Shown here: piece after piece, positions 5,960-7,177 of the stretch | How positions within the stretch are numbered: the stretch's first letter is position 1 | Layout of the letters: each line of letters opens with the position of its first letter | NCBI GenBank assembly: GCA_030618965.1 | Contig: JAUXCJ010000050.1 | Location: 1 to 7,177 of the forward strand | Origin: Thiomargarita sp. | GTDB taxonomy: Bacteria; Pseudomonadota; Gammaproteobacteria; Beggiatoales; Beggiatoaceae | Length of the DNA stretch: 7,177 nt | Direction: 5' to 3' | The notes under the pieces: model-generated | What the model was told of the DNA's origin: nothing | The model's database searches: none | What the model saw: only the letters and a program-made list of their open reading frames with translations | Made by a program: the position numbers and the translations under genes

Positions 5960-6967
5960 TTATTTGTTGTGAATACTCTTCATACGCATACGTCTATTGA
6001 GGAAAATCCTTTTATCAAGAATACTCCAGATATCAAATACGGAAGCTAGACGACTTGCCTGAATTTTCTTTCTCTTACTCCACATTTTAGGGATTCCACT
6101 GATAGCATCTCTCTTGGCACGCAATATAACCCCGCCTTGCCCCCGTAAAATAAACCAAATCAAAGCTACAATATTCATAATAATAAAAGGAGGTAACATT
6201 AACCATAAAAGTGCCCCTGGCATATTTTTCATGAATGCCCATACTAGATTTCTATGGCCATGATAAACAGCAAAATCACTATGTTGTCCGCCTGATGTTG
6301 CTGATCCAACATGATTTGCCACAGCATCAGGCACTAACAGACAACGATAGCCTGCAAGCCTTAACCGAAAAGCCAGATCAATATCCTCGACATAACAAAA
6401 AAAATCGTCATCAAATGCACCAACATTTATTAATATATCACGGCGGTAAAGAGCTGCTGCTGCACAGGGACTAAACACCTCACCTTCTGCTAAAGGATAT
6501 TCATCCTTCTTGATTCCGTGTCCAGAACGCCAAACCAACCCGCTTATATGGTAGACATCTCCCGCACCATCCAGTCTTGTAGAATCAAGTGCCATTACCA
6601 TCTGGCTGGCAAAAAACGAAAAATCAGGATTTCGTTCTGCTGCCTCTAACAAATTACCCAGCCAATCAGGTTCAAGAAAGGCATCAGGATTCACAAGTGC
6701 CACCCAATCGCAATCATCAAGCATATCTATGGCAATGTTATTAGCTTTAGCAAACCCAGCATTGTAGGATAATCTAATAAAATCAGTATTATTGGGACAA
6801 GAACCAGTCAATTTATCTGGTTGATTTTTACTAGCATTATCAACTACGACAACCCTATGAAATTCAATTTTTTGAGCCGCAATACTAGCAAGACAAGTTT
6901 GCAAATGCTGAAAAGAGTTCCAATTAACAATTATCGCACCAACTTTGTTAGTAACTTTAGAAATCAT
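5960..6967 (-). CDS. Family 2 glycosyltransferase with C-terminal membrane segment (WbbL-like)
   Basis: A 335-residue GT-A glycosyltransferase of the rhamnosyltransferase/WbbL type. Motifs: AIIVNWNSF (11-19), VVVVDNAS (39-46, nucleotide binding), NAGFAKANN (69-77), LVNPDAFLEPDWL (91-103, with the DXD-like metal site), CAAAALYRRDIL (168-179), FFCYVEDIDLAFRLRLAGY (189-207, with the acidic catalytic region) and NHVGSATSG (218-226). A hydrophobic segment at about 252-275 (ALLWLMLPPFIIMNIVALIW) followed by basic residues suggests membrane attachment, as in related enzymes. It is expected to act on an undecaprenyl-linked glycan. Start ATG 6967 directly precedes the first beta strand; upstream (- strand) is GGGG at a longish spacing and AGTAG close to the ATG, so the ribosome site is weak. 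It is the first gene of the - strand set in this window; the 210 bp upstream contain no gene. Sugar and linkage cannot be read from sequence. Confidence 0.92.
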   Translation of the reverse strand: MISKVTNKVGAIIVNWNSFQHLQTCLASIAAQKIEFHRVVVVDNASKNQPDKLTGSCPNNTDFIRLSYNAGFAKANNIAIDMLDDCDWVALVNPDAFLEPDWLGNLLEAAERNPDFSFFASQMVMALDSTRLDGAGDVYHISGLVWRSGHGIKKDEYPLAEGEVFSPCAAAALYRRDILINVGAFDDDFFCYVEDIDLAFRLRLAGYRCLLVPDAVANHVGSATSGGQHSDFAVYHGHRNLVWAFMKNMPGALLWLMLPPFIIMNIVALIWFILRGQGGVILRAKRDAISGIPKMWSKRKKIQASRLASVFDIWSILDKRIFLNRRMRMKSIHNK

Positions 6968-7177
6968 CTACTTTTGCCCCAATCGTTTAGACTTTGTATT
7001 TAAGGATTTGAAACACTTAGAACAATTTCATATATTAAGTATAATTTTCAGTAACTTAATAAATAATTCGGCACTTATCCGCTCAATCACAAACGGCAAT
7101 ACTAAAATATCCACATACAGGTAATTTTTTCATTTTTATTATCCAATAACTACGAAATAACCTCATGTTGAGTCAAA

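Noticed and set aside
6985..7030. Promoter-like TTGTTC and TAAATA 17 bp apart (- strand) before the first GT2 gene
   Set aside because: Each box matches the sigma-70 consensus at only about half of positions.
7082..7132. Possible 16-codon leader peptide on the - strand (MKKLPVCGYFSIAVCD) upstream of the first GT2 gene
   Set aside because: Very short, no strong ribosome site, no attenuator-like structure recognised after it. The 6968-7177 stretch shows nothing else I can support.

Overview
The window looks like chromosomal DNA from an AT-rich gammaproteobacterium. The kinase type, the OmpA-family type and the WecA-like/glycosyltransferase set all recall large sulfur-oxidising or related Gammaproteobacteria (Thiotrichales or Beggiatoa-like). 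That placement is an inference from protein style, not from a marker gene. No RNA genes, CRISPR arrays, transposases or phage genes are visible.

Bases 1-2502 (+ strand) hold two envelope or signalling genes in the same orientation. The first is the 3' part of a gene for an OmpA-like peptidoglycan-binding protein, whose 5' end lies outside the window. After 47 bp comes a 622-codon membrane-anchored Ser/Thr protein kinase: a short helical N-terminal region, a non-RD kinase domain, one membrane segment, a 16-residue coiled-coil repeat present five times, and a cysteine-containing helical (TPR-like) tail predicted to be periplasmic.

Bases 2609-3661 (+ strand) encode a WecA/MraY-family polyprenyl-phosphate sugar-1-phosphate transferase, the enzyme that starts lipid-linked O-antigen or exopolysaccharide synthesis. 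Facing it on the - strand are three glycosyltransferase genes, transcribed in the order 6967->5960 (GT2), 5824->5024 (GT2) and about 4903->3671 (WbuB-like GT4). Together these four genes look like one edge of a surface-polysaccharide locus: WecA would load the first sugar phosphate on undecaprenyl phosphate and the transferases would extend it.

The most notable structure is at the GT4 gene. The last 60 bp of the wecA-like gene (3601-3660) recur in the same orientation exactly 1320 bp downstream (4921-4980), ungapped at 50/60 identity. The second copy keeps the wecA reading frame, including a stop codon at the same place, but has an extra in-frame TAG. The GT4 gene sits between the two copies, as if a one-gene glycosyltransferase cassette had entered at the 3' end of wecA and pushed a copy of that end outward. 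Next to the outer copy is an imperfect palindrome (4993-5026) that supplies the stop codon of the neighbouring GT2 gene. A possible decayed scrap of GT4 sequence lies at about 5832-5869. These traces suggest repeated reshuffling of the polysaccharide genes.
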